Notes under the pieces: model-generated
Databases searched by the model: none
What the model saw: only the letters and a program-made list of their open reading frames with translations
Told to the model about the DNA's origin: nothing
Assembly (NCBI GenBank): GCA_963790575.1
Contig: CAWBPD010000034.1
Coordinates: 231,235-295,234 of the forward strand
DNA: 64,000 bases
Source: CAVTSA01 sp963790575
GTDB lineage: Bacteria > Chloroflexota > Dormibacteria > Dormibacterales > Dormibacteraceae
Reading direction: 5' to 3'
Made by a program: the position numbers and the translations under genes
Shown here: piece after piece, positions 44,999-52,878 of the stretch
How the letters are laid out: each line of letters starts with the position of its first letter
How positions within the stretch are numbered: position 1 is the first letter of the stretch

Positions 44999-45340
44999 CT
45001 AGATATCAACCGCGCCGCAGTAGGCGGTATAAGAGTACGGGGCAAGCGTTAGGTTCACATGAAATTCATGTGATTCATTTCGCATGCGGAAGATTACAAT
45101 GACCTCCGGATAACCTGCCTCCAGGCCGAGCCCGGCGAAATAGGCATCTGTATCAACTACTATCTGGTAGAGCCCGCGTTCCAGGTGGCGCTCGTTCCAG
45201 TCAATGATGCGCCCGCTGCTATCGGTGTCCGCGTGTGCCACTGTTACCCAGTCATCGTCGAAGGCACGGGCCAGGCGGGCGCGAACACCCACTGCCGGCT
45301 TGCCATAACTGCTGTCGTGAACTTGCGCAATGACCTGCAT
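44999..45340 (-). CDS. Transthyretin/HIUase-like protein with altered active site
   Basis: 113 residues with the overall pattern of 5-hydroxyisourate hydrolase: VHDSSYGKPAVGVRARLARA, TDSSGRIIDWNERHLERGLY, and the end SHEFHVNLTLAPYSYTAYCG. The catalytic N-terminal His (HVLD position) is Gln6 here, and the C-terminal YRGS tetrapeptide is YCGA followed by VDI; the Arg of SSGR and the His of FHVNL are kept. The changes make the normal ureide hydrolysis doubtful. It is placed in the regulatory arm of the polyketide cluster, directly upstream of the ParB-like regulator, with no purine catabolism genes around. A cluster-specific cyclase or hydrolase, or a non-enzymatic role, is possible. Confidence 0.75.
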   Translation of the reverse strand: MQVIAQVHDSSYGKPAVGVRARLARAFDDDWVTVAHADTDSSGRIIDWNERHLERGLYQIVVDTDAYFAGLGLEAGYPEVIVIFRMRNESHEFHVNLTLAPYSYTAYCGAVDI

Positions 45341-45592
45341 CGCGGTACCGGCCTATCGTTCTCTGTGACCTGGGTTACAGTGCGGGATCGTCTGCCAGCT
45401 GCAACCCATGCACGCTCTGCCCGAGACCCGCCACAGCTGGCTTCGTGCGATGCAGCTTCCGTACAAGCTGCCGCATCGGGCTATCGTTCCGTGTTCTCGC
45501 GGAGATAGAGCGTTGAAGGGGGCGACTCATACGCTCATCGCGCAGGTCGGGGTTGCATCCCGCAATCCGGGCACACGGGAGGTAGATTGACC

Positions 45593-45787
45593 ATGCGCAG
45601 CCGCATCACTAGATGTACACGTACGACAACCGCCGCGATCTGTGCCGGCATTACTACCGTGTTCATCATGCTCAGCCTGGGCGACAACATGGGCATGGTG
45701 GCGTCCGGGCCCGGAAGCCAGGCAGTGGTCCAGCACGCACCAACGGTGCAGAGCGATCTAGGGGACGGCGGCAATCCCTGGGGATAG
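45593..45787 (+). CDS. Small exported or membrane-anchored peptide
   Basis: 64 residues from ATG, with GGGAGGT about nine bases upstream. A basic N-terminus (RSRITRCTRTTT) is followed by a hydrophobic segment (AAICAGITTVFIMLSLG) and a polar tail ending in SDLGDGGNPWG. The layout is that of a secreted or single-span peptide. It lies between the HIUase-like gene and the LeuA-regulatory-domain gene, alone on the plus strand, about 1.4 kb before the SARP activator. The AT/GC pattern and the good ribosome site favour a real gene; function unknown. Confidence 0.6.
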   Translation: MRSRITRCTRTTTAAICAGITTVFIMLSLGDNMGMVASGPGSQAVVQHAPTVQSDLGDGGNPWG

Positions 45788-45879
45788 GGCGACCCGTGAG
45801 TGTCCCATTTGTGGCCCGGCATGAAGGTTCAGCGCCTGCATGCCGGGCCACGGACCTGGAGCCTGCGTGTCGGCTCACG

Positions 45880-46617
45880 TCACTGGCGCGGAGCTTCCAT
45901 CAGTCCGGCTCTGCAGACGGACGACAGCACGGCCTTCAACAAGGCGGACGTTAGGTCGCCGCCAATGCCTGCTCCCCAAGCCCGGCAACCCGCCAAGCAC
46001 TCCGCATAGACGATGAAAAGGCCGCCAGGTTCCAGCCGGTGAGAATGCCTGCTCAAGATCGTCACATCAAGGCCCAGCGCGGTGAGAGTGGCGGCGACCA
46101 CGAGGACGGGGTTGTCCTCCGTCACGCACATCGACTGGCGGATATCGAACAGCGTGATCCAGGGGTCAGCTGGGCTCAGGCGCGGTCGGCCCATGGTGCA
46201 CCTGAGCAACAGCGCAGAGCCTCGCTCGCGCACCATGTACTCGCGATCGAAGGCATCGCTGAGCTGATCAGCGGGGATCTGTTCGGTAGCGGGCGCCGCG
46301 CCCGCCAGCAGGATCCGGGCGAACTCGGCACGCAGTCCTGATGGCAGATCGAGGCCATGTCTGGCCATGACCTGCCCGATCCGGGTGGCCAGCAAATGGT
46401 CAAGGCCCACCACAGGGCAGCGTGTTCCGATCTCCTCGCAGCCTGCCTGCGCGGGCAACTCATACAGACCGACCTTGTCTCCCGCGGGCATGGGCCTATG
46501 GCCGCTTCCGCGCAAGCCAGTGGCTAGCCCGTGTGACGCCGAGGCGCGTTGCGCTCTCTGCGGCGCCTTCGCTGGTGAAGTAGGTGCAGCAGGGACAGCA
46601 GCGCTTTGATCATTCAT
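45880..46617 (-). CDS. Stand-alone LeuA C-terminal (regulatory) domain-like protein
   Basis: 245 residues. After a 70-residue variable start, the sequence follows the C-terminal half of actinobacterial 2-isopropylmalate synthase: a segment like 'GLDLPxxLxxEF' (RHGLDLPSGLRAEFARILLA), then IPADQLSDAFDREYMV, and finally the LeuA dimer/regulatory fold, VVAATLTALGLDVTILSRHS, LFIVYAECLAGCRAWGAGIG and DLTSALLKAVLSSVCRAGL. The catalytic barrel is absent. The LeuA homologue at 31.4 kb has exactly the complementary truncation. It could be a separate regulatory or allosteric subunit of that enzyme or a degenerate relic; the uninterrupted frame favours function. Confidence 0.7.
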   Translation of the reverse strand: MNDQSAAVPAAPTSPAKAPQRAQRASASHGLATGLRGSGHRPMPAGDKVGLYELPAQAGCEEIGTRCPVVGLDHLLATRIGQVMARHGLDLPSGLRAEFARILLAGAAPATEQIPADQLSDAFDREYMVRERGSALLLRCTMGRPRLSPADPWITLFDIRQSMCVTEDNPVLVVAATLTALGLDVTILSRHSHRLEPGGLFIVYAECLAGCRAWGAGIGGDLTSALLKAVLSSVCRAGLMEAPRQ

Positions 46618-47149
46618 TTGCTAGGCCTAGCGGTAGAAGCGATTCTTCATCGACGCTACGGGCGCGCCGGGGTATCCGGCAACCAGGCTCCGGCGTGTTC
46701 AGGAGTTGTCCCGTTTCGTGTGACATGTGACATCACCGCGTCAGCCCACGTTTGCCCCCCGGGTGACGACCGGGACTGGAGTGGCGAGACGGGGGTCACC
46801 GCGACCGCGCAACCTGGTTAACCTCCGCACCAGGTCTCGAAGAAGACAGATGCGGGACATTCACCGAACGCCGGAGCCTTGACCAGGCAACGGGGGGGAT
46901 TGCCGGTGTATGAGTGCGTGTATGGCTACGGTTGAACGCCCGGCAGCGGATCCGGTGATCGAAGACCTAGCGCACCCGCGATTCCGTGTGGTAGCCAGCC
47001 GGTTCCCACGGTACAGGAGGCGAAGAAATAGATTCTTACATAGTAATAAATTTTTAAGATCATGTTTAAAAAATCTGTACCAAACTGGCTATAGTGTACG
47101 ATCTTATGATAGGGGAGATCCGAGGACGTTGCGCGGAACGGAGCTCTGT
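46618..47149. promoter_or_regulatory. 532-bp divergent control region upstream of the SARP activator
   Basis: No gene is recognised here; an in-frame extension of the SARP gene to 46910 exists but is without homology. Two features stand out. At 46720-46733 there is a tandem GTGACAT-GTGACAT repeat followed by CAC. At 47030-47110 there is an unusually AT-rich tract containing a TATAGT hexamer at 47090-47095, a credible -10 element about 55 bp before the SARP ATG. The region must serve both the LeuA-regulatory-like gene (leftward) and the SARP gene (rightward). Confidence 0.55.
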
Positions 47150-50119
47150 ATGGAGTTCAGGATCCTGGGTCCCCTGGAGATCGCGGTCGACGGACGTCGG
47201 CTAGCAGTTCGCGGTAATCGTCAACAGGTCGTGCTCGCCATGCTGCTGCTGGGCGCCAACAAAGTTGTCCCAACAGACCGCCTGGTCACGGCCATCTACG
47301 GCGAGGACCCGCCTCCCACGGCGCGATCTCAGGTGCAGATAGGCATTTCCTCGATCCGGCGGCTGCTTGCCTCGTACGACGGAAACATCGTTACCACAAC
47401 TGCGCCCGGTTACATTCTTCGCATCAACAGCGGGGAACTCGACTCTCAGCTGTTCGATGAGCTAGTGGCTAACGCTAGGGCGGCGCGCGAATCCGATCAG
47501 CGGGAACGTGCCGCCGCGAACTACCGCGAAGCCCTCCGGCTATGGCGAGGGCCTGCGGCCTCCGGCATTGACAGCCAGCTCGTACGGGCGGCCGCGAGCA
47601 GGCTCGATGAACTCCGCGTCAGCACCATCGAAGATCGGATAACGCTCGAACTCGAGCTCGGCAGGCACCAAGAGCTAGTCACCGAACTCATCGAACTAGT
47701 CGAGGAATATCCGTTGCGCGAGCGTCTGCGCGGCCAGCTGATGCTCGCACTCTACCGCTGTGACCGCATGGCCGAGGCCTTGCAGGTATACCGGGATACC
47801 AGGCGCGTCATGATAGAGGAGCTGGGAATCGAGCCCAGCGGCCGGCTGCAGTCGCTTGAGCATGCCGTCCTCACCGCCGATCCGGCCCTCGACTTGCCCG
47901 CTAGACCGGCCACGATCCAGCTAGTGGGCCACCACGTCCCTAACCTGCTCCCCGCCGATATCGCTGACTTCACTGGCCGGGACAAACAGGTAGATCTGGT
48001 GCGCCAGCATCTGGTTTCCCGAGACGGCGAAGCGCGACTCGCTGTGCCATTGGCCGTGATAGTGGGGAAGAGAGGTGTTGGCAAGACAACCCTGGCTGTC
48101 CACGCGGCGCACGAGATGGCAGGCGATTTCCCGGACGGCGTGCTGTACGCGGACATGCATGGCGACACTCCACACCCGGTCAGCGCGTCGCAGGTGCTGG
48201 AACGCTTCCTCCGGGCGCTCGGGGTACAGGGGACGCACCTGCCAGCAAGCCTTGACGAGCGGGCCGAGATGTACCGGAACATGCTCGCCAACCGGAGGAT
48301 CCTGGTGATGCTCGACGACGTGATCAGCGAGAGCCATGTGACGCCGTTGCTGCCAGGCGACGGCACCGCGGCGGTCATCGTCACCAGCTGCGGCAGGCTC
48401 ACCGGACTGGCTGGTGCCCGTCATATCGAGCTAGATGTGCTGGGTGAGTGCGATTCGGTACATCTGCTCAGCCGCATCGTCGGTGCCGCACGTGTCCAGT
48501 CGGAAGCTGCCGCCGCGGCGACGGTAGCAGAGCAGTGTGGTCGGCTGCCGCTCGCGCTCCGGATCGCCGGAGCGCGCCTGTCCGCGATGCCTCACTGGAG
48601 CATCCAGCAAATGGTCGTTCGCCTCGCCGACGAGACGCGCATGCTAGACGAGCTCCGGCACGGTGACATGGGCATCCGCCCGAGTATCTCGCTCACTTAT
48701 GAGAACATCACTGCACAGGCGAGACTGCTGTTCCGCCGGCTAGCACTGCTTGACATGCCGCTTTTCTCTGGCTGGCTCAGTGCGGCGCTGCTCAATATGC
48801 CGCTGGCGACTGCCGAGAACCTGCTGGACAACTTGGTCAGCGCCCAGCTGGTCGAGGTGATCGGAAGCGGCTCGACGGCCCGTTGTCAGTATCGCTTTCA
48901 CGGTCTGATCCGTGTGTTCGCCCGGGAGCGGCTGGCTATGGAGGAGCCGCCGTCAGAACGCAAGGCGGCGCTCGAGCGCGCGCTTGGCGCCTTGCTCTAT
49001 GTCGTCGACCAGGCGCATCAGAGGTATTTCGGTGGTGACTACGTCCGGGTGAGAAGCGACGCCTCCAGATGGCCGCTGCCCGGTTCTCTGGTAGATCAGC
49101 TGGTGAATGACCCGCTGGCCTGGTATGAACGCGAACGTCAGGCACTGGTCTGCAGCGTGCGTCAGGCCGCTCAGGGCGGGTTCATTGATCATTGCTGGAG
49201 CCTCGCAGTCGGCAGTGTCGCCCTGTTCGAGTCCAGGGTCTACCTTGACGAGTGGCGCGAAACTCACGAGGTAGCGCTGGAGGCCGCGCGGAAGGCGAAT
49301 CACGAGCGCGGCGAGGCGGCGGTGCTCTACTCACTGGGCTCACTTCACATCATGCAGCAGCGATTTGACCTCGCCTACCAGGAACTCATGAGGTCAGGTG
49401 ATATATTCGGAAGAAATAGCGATCCATACTGTGCTGCTCTCGCCATTCGTCACATCGCGTACCTCGACAGGCTCGGCGGGCGACTGGATCAAGCTTCGAT
49501 CGGCTATGAGCATGCCCTGGCCGAGTTCCGCCGCAACCGCGATCTGATAGCAACTGCCTACGTCCTCCAGGGGATGGCCCAGCTCCAGCTCGAGAACAGG
49601 CAGTTCAGCGCCGCGACGGACCAGCTCTCGGAGGCTCTTGCGCTCTGCCGGACCGCGCGATGCGGACGGATCGAGGCGCAGGTCATGCACAGGATGGGCG
49701 AGGCGTACCTGCTGATGCAGGAACCAGCCCATGCCGCCCGGACCTTCCGTGAGGTGCTGGCCATATCAAGCGAAATCGGCGATCCGGTTGGAAGGACCTA
49801 CGCGCTGCAAGGCCTGGGTGTCGCGGAACTGCGGCGGGGCAATCTCCACGAGGCGCGTTGCGTTCTGCATCGAGCCTGGTTGCTCGCTTGCCGCACCGGC
49901 GAGCGAATGGTGGCGGCGAGGATTGTTCTGAGCATGAGCGAGCTGGAGCTTGTCAGCGGCAACTATCACCAGGCCATGGTACGCGGGGAGCGTGCCGCCG
50001 CGCTGTTCGGAGAGCTGAACGTGCCGCCCTACCATTCCCAGGCCCTTAGCTTGCTTGCTCGCGTCCGCACGGCTCTGGGCGGCAGCTCGCCGCAACAGCC
50101 TCGGCAGCTGAGCTCGTGA
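47150..50119 (+). CDS. Large SARP-NB-ARC-TPR transcriptional activator
   Basis: 989 residues from ATG (MEFRILGPLEIAVDGRRLAV). Domains in order: OmpR-like DNA-binding SARP domain (1-100), BTAD (100-250; YREALRLWRGPAASGIDSQL, LRGQLMLALYRCDRMAEALQ), NB-ARC ATPase (about 290-560) with P-loop IVGKRGVGKTTLAVHAAHEM and RRILVMLDDVISESHVTPLL, a winged-helix region, then TPR repeats (700-960). This is the AfsR/large-SARP layout. It probably activates the polyketide and leucine-like genes. The gene is intact, unlike its relative at 37.3 kb. Nothing shows what its sensor part binds. Confidence 0.93.
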   Translation: MEFRILGPLEIAVDGRRLAVRGNRQQVVLAMLLLGANKVVPTDRLVTAIYGEDPPPTARSQVQIGISSIRRLLASYDGNIVTTTAPGYILRINSGELDSQLFDELVANARAARESDQRERAAANYREALRLWRGPAASGIDSQLVRAAASRLDELRVSTIEDRITLELELGRHQELVTELIELVEEYPLRERLRGQLMLALYRCDRMAEALQVYRDTRRVMIEELGIEPSGRLQSLEHAVLTADPALDLPARPATIQLVGHHVPNLLPADIADFTGRDKQVDLVRQHLVSRDGEARLAVPLAVIVGKRGVGKTTLAVHAAHEMAGDFPDGVLYADMHGDTPHPVSASQVLERFLRALGVQGTHLPASLDERAEMYRNMLANRRILVMLDDVISESHVTPLLPGDGTAAVIVTSCGRLTGLAGARHIELDVLGECDSVHLLSRIVGAARVQSEAAAAATVAEQCGRLPLALRIAGARLSAMPHWSIQQMVVRLADETRMLDELRHGDMGIRPSISLTYENITAQARLLFRRLALLDMPLFSGWLSAALLNMPLATAENLLDNLVSAQLVEVIGSGSTARCQYRFHGLIRVFARERLAMEEPPSERKAALERALGALLYVVDQAHQRYFGGDYVRVRSDASRWPLPGSLVDQLVNDPLAWYERERQALVCSVRQAAQGGFIDHCWSLAVGSVALFESRVYLDEWRETHEVALEAARKANHERGEAAVLYSLGSLHIMQQRFDLAYQELMRSGDIFGRNSDPYCAALAIRHIAYLDRLGGRLDQASIGYEHALAEFRRNRDLIATAYVLQGMAQLQLENRQFSAATDQLSEALALCRTARCGRIEAQVMHRMGEAYLLMQEPAHAARTFREVLAISSEIGDPVGRTYALQGLGVAELRRGNLHEARCVLHRAWLLACRTGERMVAARIVLSMSELELVSGNYHQAMVRGERAAALFGELNVPPYHSQALSLLARVRTALGGSSPQQPRQLSS

Positions 50120-50122
50120 AGG

Positions 50123-50235
50123 TCAACAGGGCATTTCCCTGATGCGGCGCCGGAGCGCGGGTTCCAGGTAGGTGACGAGGTAGGCGACCCCGAAGGGGTC
50201 GTCGCTGTCACGCTCGGCGACCGCCGGGGATACCT
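50123..50235 (-). pseudogene. C-terminal fragment of an unidentified protein
   Basis: A short frame on the minus strand reads AVAERDSDDPFGVAYLVTYL then EPALRRRIREMPC and a stop. It has the look of the end of a real protein, but an in-frame TAG lies immediately before it at about 50235 and no start codon is present. It abuts the end of the SARP gene (convergent). The parent family is not recognised. It may mark a rearrangement boundary at about 50.24 kb. Confidence 0.4.
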
Positions 50236-50392
50236 AGTTGACCATTACCCCAAGGCGGGCGGTCGGCGGCCCGGGGGTGCCCCAGCTGCGCCCTGCTGGC
50301 CGGCAGGCGGAAGGCGGCCGGGGTCTTCAGCCTTGTTGCGAGCGCCGCGGCGCACCGGGGCTGGCGGCGGCGCGGCGGGCAGACGGTAACCT

Positions 50393-50440
50393 GGTCGAGG
50401 GCTGACCAGATCGAGGGCTGACCAGATCGAGGGCTGGCTA
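50393..50440. repeat. Three tandem 16-bp repeats
   Basis: The unit GATCGAGGGCTGACCA occurs three times in a row (50393-50408, 50409-50424, 50425-50440), the first and last with one to three changes. The last copy contains the stop codon of the phosphopantetheinyl transferase remnant on the minus strand. The stretch from 50236 to 50437 otherwise holds nothing recognisable and is GC-rich and low in complexity. Confidence 0.8.
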
Positions 50441-50772
50441 GCCTGCGCCGTCACCGCGCCGCGGCACCACGATCGCGGTGGCCAGCAAGCCGTCACCGAC
50501 TACCCAGCGGCCCTCCAGCCCAGTGAGCGTCTCCCCGTTCACCACCGGGCCGTCAACCAGCAGCCGGGCCGAGAAGGTCGTCCGCACCGGGTCGAAGTCG
50601 ACCTGGGCGTCCCGGAACCTCAGCCGCCGGCCGGTGAACGGAAACCAGGCCTTTAGACCGATTCCTTGGCGGTGAACAGCATGCGATCCCAGGACACCTC
50701 CGGAATCGCCGCCCGGAGCGCGAGGATCCTCGCCTCCTCGGCTTCGCGCGCCACCGCCACGATGTCGTTCAC
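50438..50772 (-). pseudogene. C-terminal remnant of a second phosphopantetheinyl transferase
   Basis: From a GTG the frame reads VNDIVAVAREAEEARILALR then VSWDRMLFTAKESV, the W-x-KES-x-K motif, interrupted by a missing base (TAAAGG instead of TACAAGG), and continues KAWFPFTGRRLRFRDAQVDF and GRWVVGDGLLATAIVVPRR. The N-terminal half with the SITHC and Mg-binding Asp/Glu motifs is absent. It follows the acyl-CoA ligase remnant by about 20 bp. The truncated N-terminus means it cannot be a working transferase even if the frame is corrected. Confidence 0.75.
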
Positions 50773-50794
50773 TGAGCCGCCCTTCCGGTAGCGA

Positions 50795-51487
50795 TCAGAT
50801 CTGCCGGTCCCGTCCGGCCCAGTACGGGGCGCGCAGGGTCCACTTGAGCACCTTCCCGCTGGGCGTGCGCGGCAGCGCCTCAACGATGTCGATGGTGCGC
50901 GGGCACTTGTAGTGCGCGAAGCGCTCGCGGGTGAACGCGATGACCTGGGCCTCGGTCGCCTGCTGGCCAGGCCGGAGCACGACCAGCGCCTGACGCTCTC
51001 GCCCCACTGGTCATCGGGCACGCCGATCACCGCGACCTCGGCCACCGCCGGATGCTCGGCCACGGCCCGCTCGACCTCGGGTGAGTAGACGTTCTCCCCG
51101 CCGGTGATGATCATGTCCTTGACCCGGTCGGAGACGAACGGGAACCCGCCGTCGTCCACGTGCCCGATGTCGCCGCTGCGCAGCCAGCCCGCCGCGGTGA
51201 TCGCCGCCGCGGTGTCCTCCGGCCGGTTCAGGTAGCCCATCATCCGCTGCGCCGAACGGAACCAGAACTCGCCCGGCTGCCCGGCCGCGACATCGCGCCC
51301 GGTGGCCGGGTCTACCACCCGCAGTTCCGCGCCGGCCACCAGCCTGCCCGCCGACGTGAGCCGGTCCTCCCGGGCTGGGTCCCGGTGCGCCTGCGCGGAC
51401 AGGACGCTGATCACCCCGGCCAGCTCGGTCAGCCCGTACACCTGGATGAAGTTCAGCTTGGGCCAGGCCGTCAGCCGGACGGGCGGC
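50795..51487 (-). pseudogene. C-terminal part of an acyl-CoA ligase
   Basis: It begins abruptly at the tandem repeat with TAWPKLNFIQVYGLTELAG, the core motif of ANL ligases, and continues GYLNRPEDTAAAITAAGWLR, SGDIGHVDDGGFPFVSDRVK and DMIITGGENVYSPEVERAV. One indel near 50990 leads to ERFAHYKCPRTIDIVEALPR and TPSGKVLKWTLRAP (catalytic Lys). The N-terminal 250-300 residues, including the phosphate loop, are missing. It looks like a genomic remnant or an assembly break rather than a single sequencing error. Confidence 0.8.
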
Positions 51488-51540
51488 CGGCGTAAACCGG
51501 CCGGCGTAAACCGGCCGCGTAAACCGGCCGCGTAAACCGC
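51485..51540. repeat. Four tandem 13-14-bp repeats
   Basis: The unit GGCCGGCGTAAACC occurs twice and then GGCCGCGTAAACC twice, ending 3 bp before the stop of the GH3 gene. The truncated acyl-CoA ligase starts exactly at the other side, so the array sits at the broken end of that gene. Slippage or recombination at the array may have caused the truncation. Confidence 0.85.
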
Positions 51541-51542
51541 CG

Positions 51543-52670
51543 TTACAGCGCGTTGCGCAGCGCGGTGACCCGCTGCACCGCGGCGTGGCAGGCGGCCGGG
51601 TTCAGCCGCCCGCTGTCCAGCGCGCTGGCCAGCGCAGCGGTGACTTCCTGGCCCTGCGTCACATCCCGGGCCGAGCAGAGCAGCAGGTCCATCCCGGCCT
51701 GCGCGGCCAGCACGGCGCGCGGCCCGGAGCTGCCGAACGACGTCAGCGCCCCCGCCTCGATGGCGTCGGTGACGGTCACGCCCTGATAGCCGAGGTGACC
51801 GCGGAGCTCGCCCTGGACCACGGCCGGGGACAATCCCGCGGGATGCAAAGCGTCCAGCGCCGGGTAGCTGGCCCAGGACACCATGATGAGCTTGACCCCG
51901 GCCGCGATCGCGGCCAGGTACGGCGCCTCGTCCCTGGCGCGCAGGCTGGCCAGCGACGCGGTCAGGGTGACCGGGCCGGTGTCGGTGTTCTGCGAGGTCG
52001 TCGCCGAGCCCAGGCCGGGGAAGTGCTTGGCCGTGGCGGCCACGCCCGTCTTCTGCTGGGCCATGATGAAGGCCCGCCCGCAGGCGGCTACCACCGGCGC
52101 CTGGTTGCTGTAGGAACGCTGGTCCTGATCGATGAAGTCGCCGGCCGTGCCGTACACGTCGAGCACCGGCGCCAGGTTGACGTTCATGCCCACGCGGGCC
52201 AGGTTCTGCCCGGCCCCGGTGCCCGCCTGGCCCGCCGCCCCGGCCGGCTCCGCCGATTCGCCGATCTGCTTCTGCGACTGGGCCGGGGCGCCGGGCAGCC
52301 GCCGGACCAGGCCGCCCTCCTGATCGGTCATCAGCAGCAGCGGGGCGGAGACCGGGCTGTGCCGCTGCGCCCGGGCCAGCTGCCCGATCACCGCCGCGAT
52401 CTGGGCCTCACCGGAGATGTTCTCGCCGAAGAAGATCACCCCGGCCGCCTGGCCCGCGCTGACCCGGTCCAGCAGGGCCGAGGGCACGGTCAGGCCCGGG
52501 TAGGAGTACACCACCCGCTGCCCGGCCAGCTGCGCGGCCGACAACGAGGCCCGGCCCCGGCTGGCCGGCCAGGCGCCCGCCAGCGGCGCGGCCGCCCCCA
52601 GCACCAGCGCGTTCTTCAGCACCCCACGCCGATCCGGGCCCGACCCCGGCCGAACCTGGCCATCGTCCAC
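51543..52670 (-). CDS. Secreted glycoside hydrolase family 3 (beta-N-acetylhexosaminidase-like)
   Basis: 375 residues. The N-terminus has a twin-arginine-like signal (DRRGVLKNALVLGAAAPLAG). The GH3 features follow: AGVIFFGENISGEAQIAAV, LLMTDQEGGLVRRLPGAPAQ (the DQEGG motif of NagZ-type enzymes), VGMNVNLAPVLDVYG and GVAATAKHFPGLGSATTSQN (KHFPG). These are the substrate-binding and catalytic loops of bacterial beta-N-acetylglucosaminidases acting on cell-wall or chitin fragments. The frame is intact. Not obviously connected with the polyketide cluster. Confidence 0.92.
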   Translation of the reverse strand: MDDGQVRPGSGPDRRGVLKNALVLGAAAPLAGAWPASRGRASLSAAQLAGQRVVYSYPGLTVPSALLDRVSAGQAAGVIFFGENISGEAQIAAVIGQLARAQRHSPVSAPLLLMTDQEGGLVRRLPGAPAQSQKQIGESAEPAGAAGQAGTGAGQNLARVGMNVNLAPVLDVYGTAGDFIDQDQRSYSNQAPVVAACGRAFIMAQQKTGVAATAKHFPGLGSATTSQNTDTGPVTLTASLASLRARDEAPYLAAIAAGVKLIMVSWASYPALDALHPAGLSPAVVQGELRGHLGYQGVTVTDAIEAGALTSFGSSGPRAVLAAQAGMDLLLCSARDVTQGQEVTAALASALDSGRLNPAACHAAVQRVTALRNAL

Positions 52671-52741
52671 GACCCTTCCCCCCGTCCGCGCCCCCGCGCT
52701 GCCCGCCCAGCCTCACCTGACCGGGCAGGCGTGTCAAGGAC

Positions 52742-52777
52742 AAAGCTTTACCTTGCTGGAAAAAGCTTTACCTTGCT
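52742..52777. promoter_or_regulatory. 16-bp direct repeat between divergent genes
   Basis: AAAGCTTTACCTTGCT occurs at 52742-52757 and again at 52762-52777, exactly 20 bp apart, about two helical turns. It lies between the GH3 gene (leftward) and the LuxR-type regulator (rightward), 72 and 100 bp from their starts. The AT content is high for the region. A direct-repeat operator is plausible; a duplicated promoter element is the alternative. Confidence 0.5.
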
Positions 52778-52878
52778 AACTACGTGCGCGAGCTGCGGAA
52801 CCCCGCAGACTTGAGCCATGGCCAGGCCCGCGGTACGGCCTGGGACGACGCGAGCCCCATGAAGGCCGCGGACCAGGC

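Noticed and set aside
45363..45378. Half-palindrome TGTGACCTGGGTTACA before the transthyretin-like gene as an operator
   Set aside because: Only six of eight positions pair, and no second copy was found, so it is not distinguishable from chance.
46910..47149. N-terminal extension of the SARP protein
   Set aside because: The 80 extra codons include an AT-rich promoter-like tract and no homology; SARP proteins begin at the MEFRILGPLE segment.
51543..52670. GH3 hydrolase as a deglycosylation step of the polyketide pathway
   Set aside because: It has the DQEGG and KHFPG motifs of cell-wall N-acetylglucosaminidases and is separated from the cluster by broken genes, so a link is not supported.
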